Below, one piece after another: positions 1 to 11,346 of a DNA stretch of 64,000 nt. The position numbers were made by a program, and so were the translations under genes. Positions within the stretch are counted from its first letter, which is position 1. Every line of letters starts with the position of its first letter. The stretch is from Spirometra erinaceieuropaei (lineage: Eukaryota > Platyhelminthes > Cestoda > Diphyllobothriidea > Diphyllobothriidae), in NCBI GenBank assembly GCA_902702965.1, contig CACRXP010000002.1:566872-630871 (forward strand), in the 5' to 3' direction. The notes below the pieces were generated by a model. The model was not told the origin of the DNA. It searched no databases and was given only the letters and a program-made list of their open reading frames with translations.

Positions 1-1659
1 ACTTATATGGCTAGTTAACTATCTGAAATTAGATATTTGCAGTAACTCGATAAAATCCAGACCCAGATACGGCCAGTAATCAGTCATTCATTCAACTGAA
101 AACCATCCAACTGCATTCATTCATTTCTGTGCTTTCATGACGTGTAACAATAAGAGTCTGTCTCAAAAGGTTGCACGCTCTCATCGGTGGAAAAAGACAG
201 CCAAAACCGGTATTGTTTTTACTCTGACGACCATCCAGAAAAGGAAATAATTTAGTAGGAAAATATGCAAAAATGCTTGAAATATGTGCGAGCAAATTGT
301 CACTATTGATCGGGCCATCAAGTCAGTTTGATGGAAGCGAAGTTCAAGATCTTGAGAGGAGGACGAAGCAATAAGTAGCACTGAGCCCAAAGATGCGGGG
401 ACTATCCCGGGGACCATATGACAGGGCACCGATTGAACCTGAAAGAGAAATAATGGAACAAACGATTAACTGCCTTCACTAAAGGTTTGTGTGGGTTCGG
501 TGCAAATATTCACCGTAAGTAGGCTCCCGTGATGACTAGGAGTAATAAGCAAACCCTTCTTCGGCAATTTTATTTAATTATCCCAATCTATTAAAACGAA
601 GAGTGAAAATAGACGCAGTCCAACTCCCACATGCGCATTCGACGTGCAGCACGGAAGGCAGGTAACTACAAACCCCTAAAAGAAAAGGGTATTACGAAAG
701 AAAGCTGGCGTTCATCGGGTCTGTACGAGCAAGACTGGCAGGTCCTCCACCAACCGCAGTGCACAGCGGTGCCCCCGACAATGTCAAGACTGGTTACAAA
801 GTCAAGCATCTGTCCTAGTTGATGCTATTGGGTCTTATGATGTGGACTCCTAAACAGGGTGAGGTTGGGCCGCGCTGAGCCCGCACGAGCCCATCACTAC
901 CATCGTACATTTGTGTGTGTGGCGACACGCCTTAGGCATAGGCTTTAACACCGCGTCAACCACTGCGTCCAATCTGAAAATCCTTTTGATTGGCAAGCTC
1001 AGACAGTCGACTAGTGTATGGATGGCAGGGAGAACCCAACATTGCGGAAACTCTTGCCCTCAGTAAGTCATCTACTGGGAATCCATCCTTAACGGCAGAC
1101 CAGCGCATTCCTCATTGAAATTAAAGCAGACGCGTTTGCATCCATCACGACTATCATTCTTGGCTGAGAAGTTTGTCAGGTGCCTGGATAACTCAATCCT
1201 CCATAGGACTGTGTCAGGTCGCACTGACTCCCCTCCTCTTACTCTCACTTACGTGAGATTCGGCTCACCTTCCCGCGGACTGTTACGTAAGGTGGGGACC
1301 GGCTCGCGTGGAGCACGCCTAGAGGGGCCGTTTGGCTTTGTCGGACATTGCTTTCGCGCTCATCTCCGGCCTTCTTGACAGTGTATTATCATCGGAGCAA
1401 GGTGGGCGAGGGAAGAGGGAGGGAGTTCGTTAGATGCCGCGCAAGTCTGCCTCGCTACAAACTACTTCACGCGTGCGTCACCAGTACTGACCAGGACCGA
1501 CGCTATGTATGAAGGAAAGTCTACTGAGAGGGTGTTGCCACCCAGGATAAGCGCTCGCTCCCTTTATAGTTGCAACCAGGGGGCCGCAAATCGCGCTAAA
1601 TGTGTAATCACAGCAAAATTTGTTAGTTACGAGGACTAGTCGTGCACTGGATGCTCCTA

Positions 1660-2425
1660 TATTCTGCTGAAAGTCCAAAAACTCGATAAAGAGCTGGCTG
1701 CTTTAAGGGAACTCGTGCAAGCGAACGAAAGGGAAAAAGCAAAACTCCAAAACAGCCAAAGAACAAAGTGCAAGAACGCCGATACCCATGACGATGGGAA
1801 AACAGCAATGAGGTCTCTTGTGTCTATGGAACACAACCCAACAATCAACTTCTCTCAGCCATTCCGCGTGTTCAGTATAACCCTCGGCTGGAAGTGAGGA
1901 AACAAGCTCGTGGCAAGGTGGAATGGGTAAGCACTACAACAGAAGTATAAAACCCCAGTCGACTCCGGTGGATCTCCTAAGACCTTCAGCTGACAAGGCC
2001 GCCGGAAACAGAACAAATGAACCCCTTGATCGTCAGCATTACATAGCCGTCCAGGGCCTATCGGAGTCGAATGCTCCTATCCCGAGGGTGAGGATTCCCG
2101 CTGACCTTGATATGTTTCAACACCTACTGAACAAAATGCTTAATTCGAATGAAAAGGTAACCATTAGCGCAGTCTTCAGGATCGGGAAGAAGGTGAGCGG
2201 ACAATCGGAAACTGTGCGGCCACGACGCCCTGAAAATTGTTTTGGGCAGTAAAGAGGAGGCTAGCTTACCTCTATCCAGGACAAGCAGCCTCCGAAACTC
2301 TCAAAAGGAGGTTTTTTTCAGCCGGACCATTCTCCAGCGGAACGTCTGAAACGCGCGAATTAGTGACGGAGCTGAAGATGAGACTTGCAGCGGGAGAGAG
2401 CAACTTGGCACCAGTAGTGTCCTAA
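1660..2425 (+). pseudogene. Non-LTR retrotransposon ORF1-like relic
   Basis: About 1680-1810 encodes a coiled-coil-like segment, LDKELAALRELVQANEREK. After a break, 1923-2252 encodes HYIAVQGLSES, PADLDMFQHLLNKML and ISAVFRIGKK, followed in another frame (2237-2425) by SSGTSETRELVTELKMRL and AAGESNL. A coiled coil, then a compact RRM-like block, then a charged helix is the order I associate with ORF1-type proteins of flatworm LINEs. That link rests on remembered pattern, not alignment. At least one frameshift near 2237 and a stop near 1895 make it non-functional. No endonuclease or reverse transcriptase follows. Confidence 0.5.
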
Positions 2426-4137
2426 TTCCGTGGGTCATACGGTGAACATCATCACGTATGATGGCTGAACTGGCGGATCCCGTTACCGCGATTGACCTTA
2501 AGGCGCGGTCTGCATTCCCGGAAAAAAGGACCCCTGGATTTTCTCAGTTATTATCTAGGTGAGGGCTTACAGTCTCATTTCGTCTTTGAGATCCAGAAGA
2601 ATTTCCAGTACGCGTCAGAGTTAACCTTCAGGCAAGACTGGTCACTGTTACACCGCTAGGACAGCAAACAACTGGTTGCCACAGGACCCAAACTTCTGGT
2701 AGAAGATGCGGTCGCCCATGTCCCAAAATGTTACTCCTTGGTCTATTCAATTTGGGCTTAAGTTTCGACTGGATCCCAACGTCTTGAGGCTCTCCGTATC
2801 CACTTACCGTCAAAACACACTTTTCTATTCATTTTTAAAGGCTATATGTAAGCAGGCCAAAGTTGTGGGTTATATATGTTAAAGACTGCTCGTGTGATCA
2901 TCCATAAACAGGCCAAGGTTGGTTGTTGCAGCAGCCAATGTATTGTGTGCTCAGCTGACCAATGTTTCTTTTGTTTGAGCGAATAAATTAGAACAAACCG
3001 ACGGCTATGAACTGCGCACACACGTCTCGCCCACCTGAATAAATTACCCCGAACACAAACACGGACGCCTGAAAGTAGTGAGACTGAGTAGTGATCTAAT
3101 TTTTCTTCATTCCTACGGGTCCTGTGACCTCCACGAAATTCTGCATGCGTGGCGCAGGTAGCCTACTCCTTGTCAGCGAAAGATGCATGATGAATTTTCC
3201 GACCACTTCAAGTAGGCTAACAGTCAGCTGACATGAATCGACTAGGCTACAACTTCGAATAGAGGTAGAGGCGTGGAAATATACGGGGAGAAGTGCGGTT
3301 TACAAAAGTCCAGACTTCTGTGGATCCCGTGTTTGGATGATTTGAGATGTGGTCAGCAGTTCGGTAGCAGGCAGTGGCCAAATAAAAGTGGCCTGATTGT
3401 AGTCACTTTTTCCACCAAGCCAGCGCACAAAAATAGGCTGCGTGCTACCTTGACTGTGGATTAGTCGGGACGTCTACGGGTAGTGGACTGGATAAAGGCC
3501 ATCAGCTAAGGCTTGTTGTGAAACAGTCCGGCAATAAGCAGCTGCAGATTATACCGGAAGTTCAAGTGTGGTCGAGCACAGATTAAGTGGATTTGTTACT
3601 TTTAAAAGGTCACAATTCAGAGAGGTATTACGGCCTAGTGAATATTACCAGCCAATTACCCACCATCGTTTAGCACAGCCATGGGGTCTAAAAGTGGCGA
3701 GGTAAGACACTTACACACGCCTTTGAATCCTGGAAATACAGGAGACTATCCATCTATCAAGCTGGCAAACACAACCGCTCTCAGTTAAACGACAACTTAA
3801 CCAGAACTAGACCAACAGAATTATATGTTCCAAGCGTTTGGATTGGACTTGTCGACAGACGGTACTGCCGGAAGGAACAATTTGCCGACCCGTAAGAAAA
3901 GAACAGGGCGCCGGTTGAACTCCTACTGTCGCTCATTGGGCTGGGACGGCCCTTCTCACTAATAATTGCACTAGTTTTTAAACAATCTCTACCGATAAGT
4001 CTGCTCTCAAGTAAACATTGGTTGATTTTGAGGATGATTTAACTTGCATTAATATAGGTATGTGCGCAAAGTGTTCCTCAAGTTGAGTAAGCGTTTTACT
4101 CGTCGCATGGCAAATTCCCATCAATCACTCGCCTATG

Positions 4138-4299
4138 NNNNNNNNNNNNNNNNNNNNNNNNNNNNNNNNNNNNNNNNNNNNNNNNNNNNNNNNNNNNNNN
4201 NNNNNNNNNNNNNNNNNNNNNNNNNNNNNNNNNNNNNNNNNNNNNNNNNNNNNNNNNNNNNNNNNNNNNNNNNNNNNNNNNNNNNNNNNNNNNNNNNNN
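4138..4299. other. Assembly gap (162 N)
   Basis: An unbroken run of N. Open frames crossing it are artefacts. The true length may differ from the number of Ns. Confidence 0.99.
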
Positions 4300-5039
4300 T
4301 CAGTGGACTGTTCACGCACCTACCTAGACCAAACCAGTCATAAAGAAATCATGGTCAAACCGGGAATGTCGTCGTAATCGCTGATTCTGCTAAGTTCTCG
4401 TAACGAGGCGCACCTAAACGAGGATTCTCTCGAGGTAAATCCAAGGAGAGTTGAGCTTGCTGCCGGTAGCATTAAAACCGAAGGGCCTCAATAATGTTGC
4501 CCACAATCCTGCTTGAGAGATAAAAAAGGTATTAGCCTTTCCAACGCGACTTATATCATAGGATCATCACCAATCAAGCAAGTCACCAGTGAAAGTACAT
4601 CCAGATGTCAGCCCCGGTCTGTTCGTTCCCAGAAAGACGTCAGATCACTGCCACCTTGTGCGAAACAAACCCCTGAGGGACGTGCGTTGATGTTAAAACA
4701 GTTCAGGCTCACCGCCGCCATAAGGCTGTCTTATCAGCGCGCGACAGTAGCCAAACAGACTCCCTGCCTGCCTTGACGGGCATCGTTGATTATTAGTCAG
4801 TCAGCAGAGTAGCCTTCACACGCTTCTGACTCACGGCAGTCACGAGCTCCCTGCAGCCCCTAGTGGGTAGCCGGCTCAGAAACGATTGTTGACCCCAATT
4901 ATTCGCCCTGACCTCCTAGTTTGGAAGGCACTGACACAGGGAGTAGACCTTAACGCCGCGCCCCACAAGGACACACGTTAGATGAGGCACATGCAAGGAG
5001 TGCACGAATCCGACCCAATTCGGAGTTACAATGTACGTA

Positions 5040-6034
5040 CAGCAGGTGGGGTAATTCATGAAATGTCAACCGAAATTTCGAAATGCGTTTTCGTTTCGAA
5101 AAGACAGATTAAGTGGGGTTGTAAAACTAATCAGCCTGCAACATAATTCTATAGTACTTCAGTTACCTCTGGATGTCGGCTTTCGAATGAACTTCCTTCC
5201 AGCTGTATGCAAAAACTACACTCTGTAAAAAGCGACTACTTGATTAGCATGAATTTTTCTCATTGATTTTAGATGCCCCTAAATGTCCAATTATATTTCA
5301 TGGAAAACATGCACGACAATATTCATTCTTTTGCTCATTCGGCAGATAATTACGTCTTCTTCCCATCTTATACTCGAAGGAGGGACATAATTCGGTTTTC
5401 AAAAACTTTTCAAATTCCCGGATAATTTTGAACTCGCTCTAACGCTACATTTGGATTCGGGGTTTCCAAACTACAAACCATGTAGTTTCAGCGCACAGAA
5501 AACCACACATTTCTCTACGGCTTTAAGAGGAGACCATATGGGGTTCATAAAATTTAGCATTGGATTTGATCCATATTGTTAACTTTACAAGCTCCATTGG
5601 TAAATGAAGAGACATGACGATTTACGAACGGCCATTTTACGGTATTTAAAGGTCCCACAATTGGAAACTTTTTAAAAACCGAATAATGTCCTTCCTTCGA
5701 GCATAAGATTGGAAGATGACGTAATTGTCTACCGAATGAGCAAAATAATGAATATTGTCATGCATGTTTTCCACGAAATATAATTGGACTTTTAGGGGCA
5801 TCCAAAATTAATAAGAAAAATTCATGCTGCTAAAGTAATCATTTTTTGCAGAGTGTAGTTTTTGCATGCGGCCGTAAAGAAGTTCATTCGAAAGCCGACA
5901 TCCTGAGGTAACTGAACTATTATAGAATTATGTTGCAGGCTGACTAGTTTTACAACCCTACTTAATTAATCTTTTCGAAATGAAAACGCATTTTGGAATT
6001 TCGGTTGGCATTTCATGGTTTAGTCCACCTACTG
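5040..6034. repeat. Long palindromic foldback element, copy A (GGTGG subfamily)
   Basis: The left end reads TACAGCAGGTGGGGTAATTC and the right end is its near reverse complement, closing with CCACCTACTG. The similarity continues inward: the left block with GATGTCGGCTTTCGAATGAA (5173-5192) recurs inverted near 5890-5905, and so do the CTCTGTAAAAA and AAACATGCA blocks. The two arms cover nearly the whole 1 kb around a centre near 5540. No coding frame is present. CAGT...ACTG ends next to TA resemble Tc1/mariner termini, so a non-autonomous (MITE/foldback) nature is inferred. Confidence 0.85.
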
Positions 6035-7518
6035 CATGCACAGCGAAAATTCGGTAAGGCGCGAAATTTCCTACTATGGGTAACAGGTTCTTGGTCCAAG
6101 GCTGTCAGTCAAAGTAGTTTTCGGAGGTCGTTGGATAGTGAGGAACAGAAGAAGAAATATGCAGGCAATAAGTGCAGACAAACAGCGTTCCCCACTCCGG
6201 GTTGTGGGCTTTCTGGATGGTTTTAGTTCATGTCCTGTTACAATGACGGTCTGTCTAATCCACTTCTAGAGGGGGAAGGTTGACAGGCTGACTGTTTCAC
6301 AGAGTGTTAACGTCGTATGTGTTGGTTGCTTAAAAGGCGTACGTGCGATGTCAACTGCCCTGTTTCGTCCTGATAGCTGAGCTCTACAACCCACTCGGAG
6401 TTCATGCACTGTGCGTAAACAGCCCAAATAATTACCTAGGACCCCGAAGTAGGCCAACAATGCCTCAGACTGTCATCGCCTCAGATTGCGAATGTTGATA
6501 TTAGGCGCTGGAGAACACATAAAGGGGATTAAGTTATGTAATGAGTCGTAAAGACTGCAGGTGTAAATAGAGATGTAAATAAGCACAACCTCCTTACGTC
6601 GAGAGCTGAATTCACCAAGACCTCTTAGCGGTATGGTGGGGGATCTCAATGCAACTAATGTCATTAGTTGGTAGCCTGAATCCACCTTCAGCCCGTAGCG
6701 GTTTCGGGAAATGAGGTCAGACACGATAGTAAGGCCAAACTAGGAGACAATTTAAAACCGGGTTCCGGAGGAGCAAAACATGTACCATAACAAACCGTAG
6801 GAAAAAGAGTAATCATCGCACGCAAAGGTGACCCCACGGTAGTCTCGGTGGTTGTCCTGTCAGGATTCTAGGACAAATCTGGACGACAGATACATCCCCA
6901 ATGCGCCCAGAGCTATGCATAGTCTGTAATTTACGCATATGGAGAATCTGAAATCATGTTACGGGAATGGCCTGGAGTAACATTATGCACAAAGGGTGCT
7001 CGATTAAACTTGTAGACAGTCATCAAGCTCAGACAGATTTGAGTAGCTCAGTGAATTCGTATGCATTAGGAGACCGCTAGGTTCTGAGTGGATGCATTTC
7101 AAGTTAATCAAACCTTTCCCTCTCCACACCGCCACCACGTGAAGCTAGTTCTCCACCGACTCTGTACAAACCTGGTCATACTTCTGTCCCCGAAAAAAGC
7201 ACATTGACGGAAAAGTGAGACGCAGGGCTCAAAACACCCGCAGATGTGAAAACTATTGACAACCTGAATGCACACAGTGAACGTGACTAAAGTGTAACAA
7301 TCAGCAGGTCTGCATTCACCCTTACCAGAAAAAGTTATCGACGGAGTCTTCCCTTCGGACAAGGACGGAGTACTTAAAGGAGTTGGGAAGTGTGAAAGAC
7401 TCACTTCCAATGAACTAGAAGTGCTCCGCCAGGGCTCCCCATCGTTGCAACCCCAGGCCAGATACCTTGTCCACATGCGTCGGCGGTTGCACGCTTGCCA
7501 TGAATACGTCCACCATCT

Positions 7519-7755
7519 GACCTTTACGCCCCGGAGAGCTCGTCCCAGTCACGGACGCCCCCCCCCCCCCCTGTAGGCGCCCGTTAATAGCCCCTTCCGT
7601 ATTCTCACCCCAGAAGGATCAACCCTCACACGGGTCAGCAGTGGCACGCCTGTTCGGACTACGTTCGCCTTTTGACCTTTGCGCCCCCGAGGGCTCGTTC
7701 CAGTCACGGCGACCGTTACTATCTCCTTCTGTATTCTCACCCCAGAAGAATCACT
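7519..7755. repeat. Tandem duplication, about 155-bp unit
   Basis: CCTTTACGCCCC at 7521 and CCTTTGCGCCCC at 7676 begin two diverged copies. Both contain GCTCGTYCCAGTCACGG and then GTATTCTCACCCCAGAAG. The first copy carries a 14-base C run (7558-7571) that the second lacks. Confidence 0.7.
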
Positions 7756-7918
7756 GAGCGCTGTGTCTTCGGAATAAGATTCGAGAACTCATTGCTTGGT
7801 GAATATAAACCGGCAATCTGTCGGCTGGAGAGTTTCGGGGCTTCGTATAGCCGCATAGATCGGGCATACTTACAATGAAATGCTTCAATATCATAGGCGG
7901 AAGAGCGTGCATACAGCC

Positions 7919-8639
7919 TGCGGTAGATGACGTAGCTCGTGAAACGTTAACTTGAACTTTTAAATTTGATTTCGGTTAGGAAGGATTAAGGTCGGATGTG
8001 GTTATGTAACCCCATCTGAAGTAAGCAAACCACGGTCACCTCTAATACGGAACCGGTAGTAATAGAAGTTTTTACAGGTGGGCCGGGGAACGCACAAACG
8101 ACGAGGTCAAATAGTTGTATGCAAAAGAAAAGCCACTGGGAATGCGAGTTTGTGCTTTAAATGGTTGAGAAATAGTTGCGCTAACCCCTAACCCTTAGCC
8201 TCAACCCCAACATTATTGTGTCCATCAGGTGGGGCTACCAAACCACATCTTACTTTAAGTAGGTAGGGTCGTGATATTAAGCATCATGCAGCAGACTCAA
8301 AATATATGAGTCACGCCAGGATATTAGCTTTCGAATGCGCCTCTTTCCGGTAATTGATTTTCGGTCCCCTGATAAACGTGAGTAAGTTTTACAGAAAACA
8401 CGCAAAAATATCCTTTCTCATGCTCATTTCAGTATAGATTACGTCTTCTTCAAAGCCCCTACTCGAAAAGAGGGAGAAAGAATTTCGCGGTCTCATGAGT
8501 TTCTAATTACGAGGTTTTAAAGACCGTGAAAGGTTAATTCAAGTAACATCGTGTCTGCCCGTGTATTAACGTGGCCCATAGCAACTGCAAAATGTTACGA
8601 GAGCTAGACAGCACCTTCCTAACAGCATTTAGGAATGCA
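7919..8639. repeat. Decayed foldback element, interrupted by a small element
   Basis: 7919-7994 reads as a degenerate foldback terminus (CTCGTGAAACG, then TTTCGGTTAGGAAGGATTA). The family sequence resumes after 8250 (TTTAAGTAGG, CATCATGCAGCA, TTAGCTTTCGAATGC) and continues to about 8639, where the next foldback copy starts. The 7995-8250 element therefore landed inside it. The right arm is missing. Confidence 0.6.
7995..8250 (+). repeat. Small inverted-repeat element with TTAGGG-like core, copy 1
   Basis: The ends are GATGTGGTTATGTAACCCC on the left and GGGGCTACCAAACCACATC on the right, an inverted pair. The interior has AAACCACGGTCACCTCTAATA, GGGGAACGCACAAACGACGAG and a short CCCTAACCC-like stretch (8181-8210). 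A second copy lies inverted at 28139-28446 and shares all these blocks. No coding potential. Confidence 0.75.
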
Positions 8640-9404
8640 CAGTGAGTGACCGATCTCATGAAATGTTGGCCGAAATTCTGAAATGCGTTTTCGATTAGGA
8701 AGGATTACTTAGATGGATTTGTAATACTCATTATCTTGCGGCATAATCCTCGAAAAAGGAATATAGTTAGGTTTTAAACAAGTTTTTAATTACGAGATTT
8801 TTAAGACCGTTTAATGTCCACTCATACAGTATCGTACCTGTCCGTTTACCACTGCTCCTCATGAAATGTACAATATAGTCTGCATCCATTTCAAAATCTT
8901 AGAAACTCTATGTGGCATCTTTTTAAAGGCATAGAAAAATATGTGATTTTCCTTATGCGGAACGCATACACGTCGTAGACTTAAATCACTAAGTGCTAAT
9001 GCAACGACTGATCAGGCTCCAAATTATTCGGGCATTACACAACTTTTTAAAACCTAACTATACGCCTTTTTCGAATATGAAATGTAAAGATGACGTGGGC
9101 ATCTATCAACCGAGAGAGAAAGCATACTTTTGTCCATGTTGTCTATAAAATAATTTGGATTTACAAGAGAATGAAAAGCCAATGCGACAAATGTGTGCTA
9201 CTTAAGTAGTCATTTTTGCCCAGTACGTTTTCTACTGGAGATTAAAAAGCGATGCATTCAAAAGCTAACATCCTGCCAAGTCCGAAATATTATAGGATTA
9301 TGCCGCAAGATAATCAGTATTACAATCCCGCCTACGTAACCCTTCCTTATCAAAAACGCATTTCAGAATTTCGGCTAACATTTCATGAGATCAGTCACTC
9401 ACTG
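8640..9404. repeat. Long palindromic foldback element, copy C (GTGACC subfamily)
   Basis: It starts CAGTGAGTGACCGATCTCAT and ends in the reverse complement, ATGAGATCAGTCACTCACTG. Inside, AAATGCGTTTTCGATTAGGA on the left recurs inverted near 9335-9365. It is about 765 bp, shorter than its 1-kb relatives. Non-coding. Confidence 0.85.
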
Positions 9405-9574
9405 CATGATTTTCCCTAAATAAAAAGTGCACGGCTTCTCGTTCAAAATCCCCAAAAGCAAATGAAACGGTTTGTCGGATTTGAAATCATCTGAGAGTTG
9501 AAGACTTCTTTAAAGCTGGAAAATGCCTCTTTTTGAGTAGAAAATGCAAACTGGATGTAATTTGCTGCGAAATA

Positions 9575-10558
9575 CAGTGCGTGACCGATCTCATGAAATG
9601 CTGGCCAAAATTACGGAATGCGTTTCCGATTAGGAAGGATTTCTTAAGTGAGGTTACTGATTACCATGCAGCATAACCCAATAACATTTCAGACTCAACA
9701 GGATGTCGGCTTTTGCATGCAGTTCTTTTTGGCCTTCTACAGAAAGCACACTCGGTAAAAAATGACTACTTATTAGTATGCATTTTTGGCATTGATTTTC
9801 GATGGTCTTATAAATTCACCTATATTTTATAGAAAACATGCACAAACATATGCTTTATTTTAACCATTTGATAGGAAATCATATTGTCTTCATATTTTAT
9901 GCCCAAATAAAGTGTGTATTTGGATTTTTAAAGAGGTTTCTCAATTCCCGAATAATTTTCAGCCTGATCTACCATTGCATCAGCGTTTAGCAATTTCGGT
10001 CAATAAGGTGCATGCTTTCCGCTTAAGGAAACTCATATATTCGTCTATGTCTTTAAGAAAATACCACATTGAGTTCATGAAATTTTGCAATGGATCCGGA
10101 CTGTCTTGTACATTTCATGAGGAGCATTAGTAAACGGACATGTGCGGACTTGCATGCATAGACATGGCACGATCTTAGAAATCTCATAATTAGAAATTTT
10201 TTTAAAACCTAAATATACACTTTCTTTGGGCATAAAATATGGAGACAATATGATTTCCTACCAGATGAGCAGAAAAAGCATATTTTGTGCGTTTGCTGTA
10301 AAATATAGTTTAATTTATAAGGCCATATAAATCAATAGGAAAATGTATACTAATAAGTAGTCATTTTTTTTACCGAGTGTGGTTTATGTAGGAGGTCAAA
10401 AAGAAGTGTATTCAAAAGCCGACATCCTAGCGAGTCCGAAATGTTATAGGGTTTTGCTGCATGATAATCACTATAACAACCCCACTTAAAAAATCATTCC
10501 TAATCGGAAACGCATTCCAGAATTTTGGCTAATATTTCATGAGATCGGTCACGCACTG
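9575..10558. repeat. Long palindromic foldback element, copy D (GTGACC subfamily)
   Basis: CAGTGCGTGACCGATCTCAT at the left and ATGAGATCGGTCACGCACTG at the right are exact reverse complements over this length. TA flanks both ends (ataCAGT...ACTGta). Arms of about 450 bp share TCAGGATGTCGGCTTTTG-type, AAAAATGACTACTTATTAGT-type and TTATAGAAAACATGCACAAA-type blocks. The centre (near 10060) is a short unique spacer. This is the clearest intact copy of the subfamily. Confidence 0.9.
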
Positions 10559-10822
10559 TAAGTGCAAGAAAGGATATCTGTGTATATGCTTTCTGGAGAG
10601 TATATTTGGAGTTCTCAAGACACCAACGGAAAATTCCCAGCCTAATTTGGTACTCATTTTAGTGACGCGCATTCAAAAGCCCGCACTCTGATGTGACAGA
10701 CACATCTTGGAATTATGTCGCAGGATGCACTAAATACTACAACCCAACCCAAGCAATTCTTTCTAGCTGAAAATAGAATTCAGAATTTCGGCCAACATTT
10801 CATGAGATAGGCCACCTACTGT
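10559..10822. repeat. One-armed foldback remnant
   Basis: Only a right arm is recognisable: CATTCAAAAGCCCGCA near 10670, ATTATGTCGCAGGATG near 10718, then the terminus CATTTCATGAGATAGGCCAC and CTACTGTA at 10795-10822. It abuts the end of copy D. Confidence 0.6.
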
Positions 10823-11005
10823 AATCCATGTTATCTGGGGTAATAAGTTTGAATTTGTACCAATGATGTATGACATCGGTCACCCCGTGTACGTCCTGAC
10901 AATTAATTGTGCTACTTAGCATGTTTTGGTGGAGAAGAGGCGCAGAAAAGCAAAGAAGCCTGTACCTTAGGCGAAAGCACTGAAGTAGGCTGGACGGCCC
11001 GTGTG

Positions 11006-11346
11006 CTAACTGGGACACGGATGGGTGTGCTCCTTCTCTGGATTTTCCTCTTCCCCGAAAGTCGGATTGTCGTAAACAACTTTGTCGGACAGACAGTCGA
11101 TGTCGACATCGCCCTTTGGACCGTTTTCATCATCTGACGCAAAGTCAGCGTCGGCGCTGTCGGCAGGGAGTAGGAGACTGCGCCCGGCTGTGTCCGAATC
11201 CTCCTCGCCCAGGCTATCGGCCGGTCGGCGACAGGCATACTTTCGATGAACGATGGCTGTTAGGGCCATCAGAGAGCCGAGAAACTGAGCAATTCCGAGA
11301 AAAATGAAGGCTCCCTCGTAGTAGCCGGAGACGTCTTTTATTCTGC
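11006..11346 (-). CDS. MCT-like gene, exon 5 (TM12 and acidic cytosolic tail, stop)
   Basis: After acceptor cttttgccttacag the exon completes SGRIKDVSGYYEGAF at the junction, the usual SLC16 sequence before TM12. Then come FIFLGIAQFLGSLMAL, a basic HRKYACRR and an 80-residue acidic, serine-rich tail ending HTHPCPS and TAG. The two overlapping open frames in this interval on both strands are shadows. The tail has several acidic serine patches of CK2 type; that is pattern only. Confidence 0.9.

Noticed and set aside
4062..4377. Open frames crossing 4138-4299
   Set aside because: They consist mainly of undetermined bases in an assembly gap.
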